In this document: positions 52,864 through 61,995 of the stretch, in pieces
Layout: every line of letters begins with the position of its first letter
Numbering within the stretch: position 1 is the stretch's first letter
DNA from: Acinetobacter gyllenbergii CIP 110306 = MTCC 11365
GTDB taxonomy: Bacteria > Pseudomonadota > Gammaproteobacteria > Pseudomonadales > Moraxellaceae
Assembly: GCF_000413855.1 (NCBI RefSeq)
Contig: NZ_ATGG01000049.1
Location: 1 to 64,000 of the forward strand
DNA: 64,000 nt
Direction: 5' to 3'
Notes under the pieces: model-generated
The model's input: only the letters and a program-made list of their open reading frames with translations
The model's database searches: none
What the model was told of the DNA's origin: nothing
Translations under genes and position numbers: made by a program

Positions 52864-53503
52864 TCTGTTACTCACAGGTACGACCGATACTTTAATCATG
52901 GTCGGTGTCTCTGCGATTTTGGCCTTTTTGATTGGTCTGCCGATTGCCTTGATTTTGGTCAGTACCGCAGATTTTGGGATTTACCCATCCAAGAAAATTA
53001 ATCAGCCTTTGGGCTGGGTGATTAACATCACTCGATCCGTGCCCTTCCTGATTTTAATGGTGGCATTGATTCCATTTACCCGTTGGATCGTTGGCACCAG
53101 TTATGGGGTCTTGGCTGCGATTGTGCCCTTAACCATCGCCGCTATTCCATTCTTCGCCCGTATTGCCGAAGTCAGCCTACGTGAAGTCGATCAAGGTCTG
53201 ATTGAAGCAGCACAAGCGATGGGCTGTAATCGTAAACAGATTCTTTGGCATGTGTTACTCCCTGAAGCCTTGCCAGGGATTGTCGCAGGTTTTACCGTGA
53301 CCATTGTGACCATGATCAGTTCCTCTGCCATCGCAGGTGCGATTGGTGCAGGTGGTTTGGGCGATATTGCTTACCGTTACGGCTATCAACGTTTTGATAT
53401 GCAAGTGATGCTGGCGGTAATTTTAGTGCTGATTGTTTTGGTGATGTTGGTACAAGTCACAGGCGATAATATTGCCAAACAACTGGATAAACGCAAAGTT
53501 TAA
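52844..53503 (+). CDS. metI: MetI-like ABC transporter permease
   Basis: A 219-residue permease with about five membrane helices. The coupling helix region EAAQAMGCNRKQILWHVLLP (near 121-140) has the EAA motif of the family. It forms the membrane channel of the Met-type transporter. Confidence 0.94.
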   Translation: MYNQLIDLLLTGTTDTLIMVGVSAILAFLIGLPIALILVSTADFGIYPSKKINQPLGWVINITRSVPFLILMVALIPFTRWIVGTSYGVLAAIVPLTIAAIPFFARIAEVSLREVDQGLIEAAQAMGCNRKQILWHVLLPEALPGIVAGFTVTIVTMISSSAIAGAIGAGGLGDIAYRYGYQRFDMQVMLAVILVLIVLVMLVQVTGDNIAKQLDKRKV

Positions 53504-53526
53504 GCTCGAAATAAAAATCCATACTC

Positions 53527-53550
53527 GCCATGACCTGACTTTGTCATGGC
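53527..53550 (+). terminator. Hairpin after metI
   Basis: GCCATGAC/GTCATGGC eight-pair stem, then a short T-rich tail. Confidence 0.6.
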
Positions 53551-53602
53551 TTTCATGTAAAATCAGCAGCAATTTTTAAATAACACATTTGTGAGTGGTT
53601 TC

Positions 53603-54694
53603 ATGGGTTTTAATTGCGGTATTGTTGGTCTGCCAAACGTAGGTAAATCTACATTATTTAATGCATTAACAAAGGCAGCGATTGCGGCTGAAAACTTTCC
53701 GTTTTGTACCATTGAACCGAATACAGGGATTGTTCCTGTTCCAGATCCACGCCTAGATAAACTTACAGCAATTGTTAAACCACAACGTGTTATCCCGACC
53801 ACAATGGAATTTGTTGATATCGCAGGTCTAGTTGCTGGTGCATCAAAAGGTGAAGGCTTGGGTAACCAATTCCTTGCCAACATCCGTGAAACGGATGCAA
53901 TTGCACACGTTGTTCGTTGTTTCGAAGATGAAAACGTGATTCACGTAAATGGTAAAATTGATCCTTTAGATGATATCGCGACCATCAACACCGAACTTGC
54001 ACTTGCTGACCTTGATACCGTTGCCAAAGCATTGTTACGTTTGACTAAAGCGGCGAAAGGCGGTGACAAAGAAGCACTTGCAACCAAAGCTGTATTAGAA
54101 AAAATCCAACCTTTGCTTGATGAAGGTAAACCAGCACGTGCGGCTGACCTTTCTGATGACGAACGTAAAGCGGTTCGCGGTTTTGGTTTAATGACACTTA
54201 AACCAACCATGTATATTGCGAACGTTGCAGAAGATGGTTTTGAAAATAACCCGCATCTTGAAGCGGTTAAAAAACTTGCTGCTGAAGAAAATGCGATTGT
54301 TGTACCGCTTTGTAACCAGATCGAAGCTGAGATTTCATTGTTAGAAGATGAAGACCGTGCTGAATTCTTGGAAGCGATGGGCATGGAAGAACCAGGCTTA
54401 AATGTCGTGATTCGTGCAGGTTATAGCTTACTTGGCTTACAAACTTACTTCACTGCGGGCGTACAAGAAGTTCGTGCTTGGACTGTTAAGGTCGGTGCGA
54501 CTGCGCCACAAGCGGCTGGTGTGATTCATACTGACTTCGAAAAAGGCTTTATCCGTGCTGAATGTGTTGCTTATGATGACTTCATTCAATACAACGGTGA
54601 AAGCGGTGCCAAAGAAGCAGGTAAATGGCGTTTAGAAGGTAAAACCTATGTCGTTCAAGACGGCGATGTATTACACTTCCGTTTTAATGTATAA
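53603..54694 (+). CDS. ychF: Redox-regulated ATPase YchF
   Basis: A 363-residue Obg-family ATPase. GFNCGIVGLPNVGKSTLFNA includes the P-loop (residues 9-16); FVDIAGLVAGASKGEGLGN is the G3/switch region. A coiled-coil insertion and a C-terminal TGS domain (EKGFIRAECVAYDDFIQY) complete the usual architecture. It binds ribosomes and prefers ATP. It starts at ATG 53603 rather than the GTG four codons upstream. Confidence 0.97.
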   Translation: MGFNCGIVGLPNVGKSTLFNALTKAAIAAENFPFCTIEPNTGIVPVPDPRLDKLTAIVKPQRVIPTTMEFVDIAGLVAGASKGEGLGNQFLANIRETDAIAHVVRCFEDENVIHVNGKIDPLDDIATINTELALADLDTVAKALLRLTKAAKGGDKEALATKAVLEKIQPLLDEGKPARAADLSDDERKAVRGFGLMTLKPTMYIANVAEDGFENNPHLEAVKKLAAEENAIVVPLCNQIEAEISLLEDEDRAEFLEAMGMEEPGLNVVIRAGYSLLGLQTYFTAGVQEVRAWTVKVGATAPQAAGVIHTDFEKGFIRAECVAYDDFIQYNGESGAKEAGKWRLEGKTYVVQDGDVLHFRFNV

Positions 54695-54712
54695 ATCAGT
54701 TTTTTGATTTCC

Positions 54713-54746
54713 AAACCGTCAATGAGGATCTTATTGGCGGTTTTTT
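54713..54746 (+). terminator. Intrinsic terminator after ychF
   Basis: AAACCG-CAAT / ATTG-CGGTTTTTT hairpin with a strong T-run on the plus strand. Confidence 0.8.
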
Positions 54747-54818
54747 ATTTAAAATATTCATCGAAAATAAAAACTTTATGAATACCGATGCGTATAGATA
54801 ACAATCCAACAAAAACGC

Positions 54819-55344
54819 TCATTTATAATTTTTATCCAGCCATTTTTTAATCGAAGCAATGTCTTTGAATTTATAATAAACCCGCCCCTCTACCTGTCCT
54901 TCAAAACCTTCTGAATCATCACCTAGTAGACTTGTTAATTCTGTTAACTTCATATTTTTATCTATCTGATAAAGATTAACTTCATAAGAATTACCTTCTA
55001 CTTGAGGGGTACAACAATAATATGATGTATGCAGAGTTATAATTAAAGGCAATTTTTCCATTTTTGGTCTATAAACACTAACGGCTAAAAGTTTAGGCCT
55101 TTCTTTAGCAGCAAAATCAAAATATTCATTTACAAAAACCTTGTTTTTTAGAATTTCCAATATAATTTTTTAAAGTCTCACCTTGTTCCGATGAGCACGT
55201 ATAATTAAATAATTTATAGTCATTTTTCTTAAAAATACTTAACGCTATCTCTTCATGAAGATGACAGTGCTCTTTTGCCCACGCATTCTTATAACAGAAT
55301 AAAAATATTAAAATAAACAGAAAATGCATAAATTTCTTTTTCAT
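54819..55344 (-). pseudogene. Frameshifted paralogue of the T6SS-island lipoprotein
   Basis: Two overlapping frames together match the protein at 55744-56265. The first (55344 to 55126) has a signal peptide (MHFLFILIFLFCYKNAWA); the second (55160 to 54819) carries the C-terminal domain ending FKDIASIKKWLDKNYK. The break lies at a run of six A residues (minus strand TTAAAAAATT, near 55165-55175); removing one A joins the frames. It is either inactivated or switched by slippage. No lipobox is visible, unlike its paralogue. Confidence 0.75.
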
Positions 55345-55393
55345 TTCACAATTCCATATTATTCACATATTAATTGTAACTTTAATAGAAAAT

Positions 55394-55747
55394 TCAATAT
55401 CTTTTTAGAAAAGAAATACGCTCTTTTGTCATTTCAGTTTGGCATGCTATAGCTTCAAAATGACTTTCTCGTCCAAATTCATCTTCATTTGCAATACATA
55501 GCTTTTCTTTCTTCTTAACCCAGTTTCTTTGAGATGTTCTTAACTTTTCTTTTTCATCTTGGGAAAGTTTAGATATTTTATTTTTATAAACTGAGTTTAG
55601 CTCTTTGTCATTTTCTTGTTATTCAATTAAATAACAATTCAATATATCATTAAAAACAGTACTTTCAGGTTTACAAATCAGAATATTTTTATCTGCATAG
55701 ACATACATAGTTAACCATATAAAATACAACCCAATAAATACTCTCAT
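55394..55747 (-). pseudogene. LprI/DUF1311-type lysozyme inhibitor-like gene with internal stop
   Basis: The frame from ATG 55747 gives a signal peptide and a domain with the DUF1311 pattern (DKELNSVYKNKISKL, LRTSQRNWVKKKEKLC, then a late Cys), 117 codons long. It is broken by a TAA at 55619-55621 (codon 43). One base change in that codon would restore it. The ATG overlaps the stop of the preceding lipoprotein gene as ATGA. The family includes periplasmic inhibitors of lysozyme, suggesting protection of peptidoglycan. Confidence 0.75.
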
Positions 55748-56265
55748 TTATAATTCTTATCCAGCCATTTTTTAATAGTAGCAATGTCTTTGAATTTAAA
55801 ATGCATATAATCATCAGATACTCCCTCCAACCCACTCTGAGAGTTCCCAAGAATATTACTTATATCAACCAACCTAACTCTTTTCTCAGTTAAATAAATT
55901 TCATATAAGTTAACATTATAAAGAATACCATTGACTGTTGGAGAATCCCATACTTGTGTATGAAGTGTAATTAACAATGGTCTCTGATTATCTTTTTTAT
56001 AAACACTTACAGCTTCCAACTTCGGCAACCACTTCCCTATATTTATATCATATTTATTAATAAATATTTTTTGATTACCTCCTTCTAAATAATTAATCAC
56101 AACAGGATTTTCTTCATTACAAGATTTACTTACTATTCGAAAATCATTTTTAACCTTAAGACTTATTTTCGTATATTTTACATCACAGCCTTCATAAGTA
56201 TCATTCGTTTTTGCATTAGTACAACCAATTATTAAAAAGAGTATTGTAATTAACAGAAATTTCAT
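55744..56265 (-). CDS. T6SS-island lipoprotein, immunity candidate
   Basis: A 173-residue lipoprotein with lipobox LIIGC (Cys at residue 15). Two further Cys residues (YEGCDV and KSCNEE) may pair. The C-terminal 60 residues (VRLVDISNILGNSQSGLEGV then FKFKDIATIKKWLDKNYK) are shared with the broken copy at 54819-55344. It is placed after an orphan effector-like fragment, as expected for a periplasmic immunity protein of a peptidoglycan- or membrane-acting toxin. The function is inferred from context. Confidence 0.65.
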   Translation of the reverse strand: MKFLLITILFLIIGCTNAKTNDTYEGCDVKYTKISLKVKNDFRIVSKSCNEENPVVINYLEGGNQKIFINKYDINIGKWLPKLEAVSVYKKDNQRPLLITLHTQVWDSPTVNGILYNVNLYEIYLTEKRVRLVDISNILGNSQSGLEGVSDDYMHFKFKDIATIKKWLDKNYK

Positions 56266-56274
56266 AAGACATCA

Positions 56275-56442
56275 CTATTTAAAAATATTTTTAGACTTGT
56301 CAAAAAAAGAACGTCTATCTTCTATCATTTTTGAGGTTGCTCCAGCATTTACGCTCTTTGTAATTTTATCAACAACTCCATGGTTAAAACCCTCATCGGC
56401 ATAATTATCATGATAACCTCTACAATAATTACAATTTCGATA
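56275..56442 (-). pseudogene. Orphan effector C-terminal fragment (55 codons)
   Basis: An open stretch without a start codon, bounded upstream by TGA, encodes a cysteine/aromatic-rich segment (YRNCNYCRGYHDNYADEGF) and a basic tail (MIEDRRSFFDKSKNIFK). It lies directly before the immunity-like lipoprotein gene and after the gene at 56447. It looks like the displaced last part of a toxin. The toxin type is unknown. Confidence 0.5.
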
Positions 56443-56446
56443 TCAG

Positions 56447-56875
56447 CTAAAACTTAACAATAAGCAAGCAAAAGTCAAAAATATAAGAAAAAAAAATACC
56501 AAAAAAGATAAGAGTATATTGAATATAAAAAAAGAAGGGAAATTTATTAAGAAGTTGAACTAGTTCATTTTTTCTTACTATAAAAAAGAAATCTTTATTG
56601 TAAAGCTTCTTGAAGCTCATGCCTTGCTTAATATTTAATACTTCACGAAAAAAAACTAATGGAACCAATCCAATAAAATATGAATCAAATGGGTTGAGTG
56701 GTATTTTATAATGTCTCTCATCTCCATATACAAGCCTACAAATACCTTTTAAATTACAGGATAAATAAACATACTGAACGATGAAAGTAAATACATACAG
56801 AAATAAAAAAAGGAAAGCAAGAATAAAAAAAGAAAAAATTTTGTCTTCTAAAAATAAATTAATAAAATTAATCAT
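56447..56875 (-). CDS. Small membrane protein, immunity candidate (displaced pair)
   Basis: A 142-residue, very hydrophobic protein with two main membrane regions (about residues 12-40 and 115-140) and a central soluble loop (KGICRLVYGDERHYKIPLNP). Layout and a short FxxREL/REVL-like motif in the loop resemble the protein at 57181-57594. The ATG overlaps the end of the orphan effector tip as ATGA. It is probably the immunity partner of that tip, acting in the inner membrane. Confidence 0.6.
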   Translation of the reverse strand: MINFINLFLEDKIFSFFILAFLFLFLYVFTFIVQYVYLSCNLKGICRLVYGDERHYKIPLNPFDSYFIGLVPLVFFREVLNIKQGMSFKKLYNKDFFFIVRKNELVQLLNKFPFFFYIQYTLIFFGIFFSYIFDFCLLIVKF

Positions 56876-57180
56876 TTTCTATTTCTATCATTAACTTTAT
56901 CATATACATATTCTGCACCTAGACCAGTACCTGTACCAACAGCCCAACTGGCAACTGCACCTAAACCAGCAGCAACTCCCAATACAACCCATCCAGTTCC
57001 ACCACTAGCAAGACTATTCCCCCCCATCCATCCTCCAAAAATCCCGCCTCCTATTCCTCCTGCAACAGCACAAGCACCGATAACAACTAATCCATCACCA
57101 CCTGTACCAACACCCAATACTAACATGGCAATTGTAATAGCTGCTAATGCTTGCTCCCCTATAAGTCCTAAGTAATACTT
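56872..57180 (-). pseudogene. Orphan effector tip with glycine zipper
   Basis: This frame opens directly after the stop of the gene at 57181 and runs to 56872. Its VGTGGDGLVVIGACAVAGG repeats the same stretch of the intact effector (57596-59008), then diverges (WMGGNSLASGGTGWVVLG). An ATG at 57126 would give 84 residues, but the frame continues upstream without a stop. It appears to be the C-terminal part of an alternative effector left by recombination. Confidence 0.65.
57062..57094. repeat. 33-bp direct repeat, copy in orphan tip
   Basis: Identical over 33 bases to 57687-57719 in the intact effector gene, and encodes the glycine-zipper core. Recombination between the copies would swap effector tips. 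Confidence 0.85.
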
Positions 57181-57594
57181 TTACTTTGGAAAAAATAGTA
57201 TTATTGCTAGTATTGATAAACAAAAAGCTGAAAAAATTAAATTTTTTACAACGGATTTATACCATTCTCCATGATTGAGTAATAATAGATTAAGATTTTT
57301 ATCATTCATATTGGGCGCTAATAGAAAGGGACCTCTAGAAAAAACGGTATCCCTTTTTAGTACTTTTAGCTCTCTGAATCTAGCAGCTGCAACCATTCCT
57401 GTTGTTGTCTCTATTAAAAAGAAGCTAGTCAAATCTAGCTTTTTGATGTATTTAGGATTACCAAAGAGTAAACTAGAGATAGAACTAAGATTCTTTTTAA
57501 CATATGCATAACTTTTGAAACTAGATATTAAGGAATAAGAAAGCCATATAGAGCCAATAGTTGCAAAAACAATTTCAAAAGACTTTTCTAACAT
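57181..57594 (-). CDS. Immunity-like inner membrane protein of the intact effector
   Basis: A 137-residue protein with two membrane segments (about residues 7-26 and 115-134) and a central soluble loop (TSFFLIETTTGMVAAARFRE). It begins one base beyond the stop of the effector gene (57596), the standard place for immunity genes. It should protect the producer from the pore-like C-terminus of that effector. No named family is recognised. Confidence 0.7.
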   Translation of the reverse strand: MLEKSFEIVFATIGSIWLSYSLISSFKSYAYVKKNLSSISSLLFGNPKYIKKLDLTSFFLIETTTGMVAAARFRELKVLKRDTVFSRGPFLLAPNMNDKNLNLLLLNHGEWYKSVVKNLIFSAFCLSILAIILFFPK

Positions 57595-57595
57595 T

Positions 57596-59008
57596 TTATT
57601 GGGTCATCCATTCTATACTACGATCAGCGCCAATACCTATAATCTCACCAATCTTTCCTCCTATTATTCCCCCACCTATCCCCCCAGCAACAGCACAAGC
57701 ACCGATAACAACTAATCCAATCCCACCCGTTCCAACCCCGATAACTAAAACCGCAGCGGCTGCACCTAGAGAAGCCCCTTTTACTCCCCCATAAATACTC
57801 CCTCCTAGCTTTAAGGGTTCTACTAAGACTGCTTTTCTAATTTTTTTATTCTCCCCCGTCTCAGTTGCTTGGTAAATATTAATTCCAGCTTCTGCAATTC
57901 CGACACCAATCATAAAGTTACCACCTTGTTTAAGAACACTAGTCACACGTCCAACCTCATTCATATTCTTTAAATAGGCTGGCAATCCACCTTGATAGTA
58001 AGCACTCTTCACAAATGCCGTACTTCTCAAATTTTTTCTTAAATTTGATGTTTGTATTCCTGTATCCCACTTAAACATCCTTTGGGAAATGCTATTTTCA
58101 AAATCTTTCAGCAATGCTGAGTTGGCCGCTTCAAACTTATTAAAGTGTTTAGGATTAGCTAAACGCGTTTTCTTCTGATGTTCTTGGGCATAATTTTTTA
58201 CTAACTGAGAATAAGCCCCCAAAGTTCTATTTTTAGTTTCCTCAACAAATAATAGTGCCCCGTCTACTGTATTTTTTGCTGTTGTTGCTAGCATCGTACC
58301 AGTACCATCAACATTTTCTATAGGTTTGTGGCTAAGACCAACATAATCCTCACTTATTAAGGAGTTATAAAAAAATTCATAGTTTTGTGCAAAAAACTCG
58401 GCATCAAAATCTTTATCCTTTTTCATTTCCACTAAGTTTTTAAATGCATCTTGAGCATCCTTTTTATATTTTGGAAGCTCTTTTGCTGTGGTTGAATTTG
58501 AGAGAACAATGACCATTCCAGGTGACAATATTCGAATAGGCACGATATTCGAAATATGTGGGTTGTTTGCCCGTAGTATATCCCAATCTGATGCGATTAA
58601 AGGCCTCTTAAAAACTCGTTTAGACCAGTCATGCATGGTTTCTGCCTTTTTAACCAGATACCAAGCAACTTCCCCATCATCTAAATAAATTTCCTTAATA
58701 TTCTGTTTCACCTTCTGCGTTAGTTCTGTTGTCATTTTAATGGTAAAGGTACTATGCGTTTTCTTATTGGGATAAGCTTGTACAGCAATTTTTTGTAGGA
58801 TTTCTCCACGGAAATAAACAGCATAAATCAAGGAGGTATTTAAATTATATATTTCAGTCCAACCTGTTAAACCCTGCTCATCAAAATTACCTTCAAATGT
58901 TGTTGTTTTCTTAGTCGCATTATTAATCACAAAGAATTTATAAGTTAAATCTTTCAATTTGAGAGGGGCTTGAACACTGAGCTTTAGACGGCTGAAATAG
59001 GTACTCAT
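57596..59008 (-). CDS. T6SS cargo effector, LysM-like with C-terminal glycine zipper
   Basis: A 470-residue protein encoded directly after vgrG with ATGA overlap, so it is VgrG cargo. Residues 1-95 are beta-rich (LKLSVQAPLKLKDLTYKFFV). A LysM-like domain follows (YLVKKAETMHDWSKRVF then LSPGMVIVLS, residues 117-172), then a helical middle. The last 80 residues hold hydrophobic Gly/Ala stretches (GAAAAVLVIGVGTGGIGLVV) like membrane-inserting toxins, ending in IGADRSIEWMTQ. It is likely to disturb the membrane of a rival cell; an antagonist gene follows. I infer pore activity from composition only. Confidence 0.75.
   Translation of the reverse strand: MSTYFSRLKLSVQAPLKLKDLTYKFFVINNATKKTTTFEGNFDEQGLTGWTEIYNLNTSLIYAVYFRGEILQKIAVQAYPNKKTHSTFTIKMTTELTQKVKQNIKEIYLDDGEVAWYLVKKAETMHDWSKRVFKRPLIASDWDILRANNPHISNIVPIRILSPGMVIVLSNSTTAKELPKYKKDAQDAFKNLVEMKKDKDFDAEFFAQNYEFFYNSLISEDYVGLSHKPIENVDGTGTMLATTAKNTVDGALLFVEETKNRTLGAYSQLVKNYAQEHQKKTRLANPKHFNKFEAANSALLKDFENSISQRMFKWDTGIQTSNLRKNLRSTAFVKSAYYQGGLPAYLKNMNEVGRVTSVLKQGGNFMIGVGIAEAGINIYQATETGENKKIRKAVLVEPLKLGGSIYGGVKGASLGAAAAVLVIGVGTGGIGLVVIGACAVAGGIGGGIIGGKIGEIIGIGADRSIEWMTQ
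57687..57719. repeat. 33-bp direct repeat, copy in intact effector
   Basis: See 57062-57094; 625 bases separate the copies. It marks the junction after which effector tips differ. Confidence 0.85.
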
Positions 59009-61720
59009 AGTTGATCTCCAGAATCTTCTTCTCCAGCGTGCTCAATTTCATTCATTATTACTAGAGTCGTAATTTGTTGAGCAGATGGCGATGTTTTTAG
59101 CTTCATAAATCCTTTTTGATCAGTTTTTCCCTTTTGAACATTTCCCTCTTCATCAAATAAGATGTAAGGTTTATCAGCCATGACCTGACTTTCTTTATTT
59201 TTTACCAAGTATTGTAAAACATAAGGATTTTCTACATCGGGTAATACTGAAATAACTGTATTTACTTTCGCCCCACCCATAAACACATGCTGACCTGCTT
59301 TTACCTCAAATTTGCCACCTGTGGTCGCGACAATGCCTGAATCATTCAGTTTCAGTTGAGAATCTTTGCCTGTAATCACAATTTCTTTTGCACTAATGAT
59401 TTCAACCCGATCTTCAGTCGAAATAATTTGAATGCCTTGTTTAGAGAATAAATCTATGCCATCCGTTTGTGCATGGACTTCAAACTTCCCCTTCGCCGCA
59501 ACCTGTTTAATCCCTGTTTGGGCAGCAAACAAACTGATCCTGTTTTGTGCATGGGCAATCAGATTTTTTTGTGTACTCAGATGAATACTCTCGCCAGCGA
59601 TCTGATTGATCTGTCTATCCGCCGAGATATGAATATCTTCATGGCTACTCAGGCCAATACCTTCGGGTGAACTCAGTAACAGCAATGCTTTATTGAACTT
59701 GGCAATCTTTATTTCGATCTGTGCAGCGAACGCTTTTAACTGAGCCAGTGATTCAAGTTCATCGGTCTGCTGATTTTTGGCGACCTCACTCAGTGCTTGG
59801 GTATTATTCTGGTTCGCTTCAAGTTGCTGTCTGGCTGACTGTGCATCCAGATGTTCAGCTTGTGCATGATCTTGCTTATGGGTTGAAAGCAATAAACCCT
59901 CTCCCGCACGTACTGCGCCCCATAAATCGGTACGCAGTTCAAAGCCCTCACCACGGTCTTCGCTTTCAACCTTGTTTTTTGGATGACAGAGCTGACCGAG
60001 ATTTAATTGACTGGCGGCATGGCTACTTTGCAGTTGTGCACTGATCTGCCCTGTGCTGTCATCAAAACGTAGTTGATTAAAGCCTTCACCTTTATATTCG
60101 CGTGATCGAATACCTGACAGTTTTTTGGTCTCAGGAAGTTTTCCTATTTGATCAAACTGTGTGGGTGAACGCTGCGCTTCATGAATCCTCCCCAGTACAA
60201 AAGGGCGGTCAAGGTTGCCATCAAAGAAGTCAATGACCACCATTTCACCGACGCGAGGCAAGAACCGCGCACCAAAACCTTCGCCAGCCCAAGAGGTCAG
60301 GACATCGACCCATGCTGAGTCAGTATCATCATCGTTGGTTCCTGCACCACCATCATGGCTATGGTCTTCTGTACGGGTAAATAGAAAACGAACTTTTATA
60401 CGCCCCCATTCATCCACATGGATTTCCTCTCCTTCAGGGCCAACAACTCGAGCTCGCATTGGGTGAGCAGTTGGCCTATGAGTTAAGGGGTTATATTCAG
60501 GTACGATTTTGATATTACGGCGTTGTAGTGTCAGTTGATTTGCCTGACGTTGTTCAGAGCCAATATTCTGTTGTTGCCACTGACTCTGGTTGATCAGATC
60601 TTGGATCTGTTGGCTTAGGTCTTTCGGAAGATTATTCTGACTATAAAACTGCTTGGCAGTGATCAGGAATTGCTTATCATCTCCTTGGTGTTGATCTATT
60701 TCAGGGTGTCCTGCCAGTTCAAACCAGTACCCGACATGGGCGTCTCGAACGGTGCTATTCGCCACAAATTGCTTTGCTTGTAAGTCGTGGTATTGCCCAA
60801 TCTGCTGATTCAGCTTTTCAATTTGCGCATGACCTGACGGTGTTACACCATCTTCACCCTTTAGGTCCTGCATCCATGCTGGACTGAAATGCCATGCATC
60901 TTCGAGTCCAAGTGAGGCTACATCATCGCCTTCACTGTGCTGATGTTTGCTTTGAACACTACCTGCTCCGTCCTCTTGTTCCAGTGCATCGGCTTGCCAA
61001 CGCTGGATATGCACGGCGGTCGGCTGTAAGCTGCGTTCTTCGCGCTAGGGCTTGATAGTGGCTATTGTCATCAATCAAACGTAGTTTTTGCGCTTGGATT
61101 GGACTTTTGCTAGTCGGAACAATAAGCTGGGCTTCGTCAATCACCCAGCTCATCCCTTCACTCCGCATCAAAAATGTTAAAAACTCTGCATCGGTCTGAT
61201 TATGTTGCATAATAAATGGACGTACATCATAGTCTGTGCGCAACCCACTTAAATCCAGTGTCAAGCTTGAAGCAAATAATGGGCTTCTTTGTTGCCATTC
61301 CTTAAATATGACTTGCACCACCTCACACACGCTTTTATTCATAAATACGCGAGAGTTTCGCCTTTTATGCCACAGCGCGGTTGGATCTTCTAAAGTCAGT
61401 TTATAGAGGCTTAAACTGCCGTCAGATAGGCCTTGTGATGCTTGGGTGATAATCCCAGTGACACGGCTAAGCTGCCCCTGATCAGTCACTGTATCTATCG
61501 CAGCCTGACTGCCAATGAATTGCTTGAGCGGAATGGTAGCATCCGTTGACAGACAGATTAGTTCAGCCTTGAGTCCTTGATTAAGGCCATGAACGCCCTC
61601 AATATGCTGCAAAAAAATTTGAGGATTTAAACTCTGATTTGCAAACTGAATATGAATGGCACGTTTATGTGCAGTCAGTCCTATTTTTTCCAACAGGAAT
61701 TCAATATTATTTAATCGCAT
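59005..61720 (-). pseudogene. vgrG: vgrG split by a frameshift
   Basis: The N-terminal frame (61720 to 60959) encodes the gp27-like hub of the T6SS spike, with LSTDATIPLKQFIGSQAAID and TDYDVRPFIMQHNQTDAEFL. It ends in out-of-phase residues after YQALARR. The C-terminal frame (open from 61044 to 59005) encodes QPTAVHIQRWQADALEQED, then gp5-like OB fold and needle, DUF2345 and a C-terminal extension. The two overlap around 61040, so one product would need a frameshift; no classical slippery heptamer is seen. Acinetobacter VgrG proteins that I remember have extra residues at this junction, so a short deletion is likely. Whether the downstream cargo is still delivered is uncertain. Confidence 0.8.
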
Positions 61721-61931
61721 ATTAATCTTGTTATATAAAAATAAATCCATTTAATTATTTATTGTAGTTCAGCTCACTGTCTTTTATTTGCTACTTTAGG
61801 ACATTTTATAAAACAACTTATTCCTTTATTTATTCAAGATAAGATAATCTAATTTTCGATGTATTCTTTATTTTATAGCTTAGCTTTCAAGCTATAAATT
61901 TAATTCGGATTAAAATAAATAAACTGCATAA

Positions 61932-61966
61932 AAAACCCCTAAAAATTAGACATTTTCAGAGGTTTT
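61932..61966. terminator. Intrinsic terminator of the Mpo1-like gene
   Basis: AAAACC-CT / AG-GGTTTT stem with a long AT loop, T-run on the minus strand. The stretch 61751-61930 holds only AT-rich sequence and the likely vgrG promoter. Confidence 0.6.
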
Positions 61967-61995
61967 ATGCAGGACTTTTAGATCCAACTGGCAAT

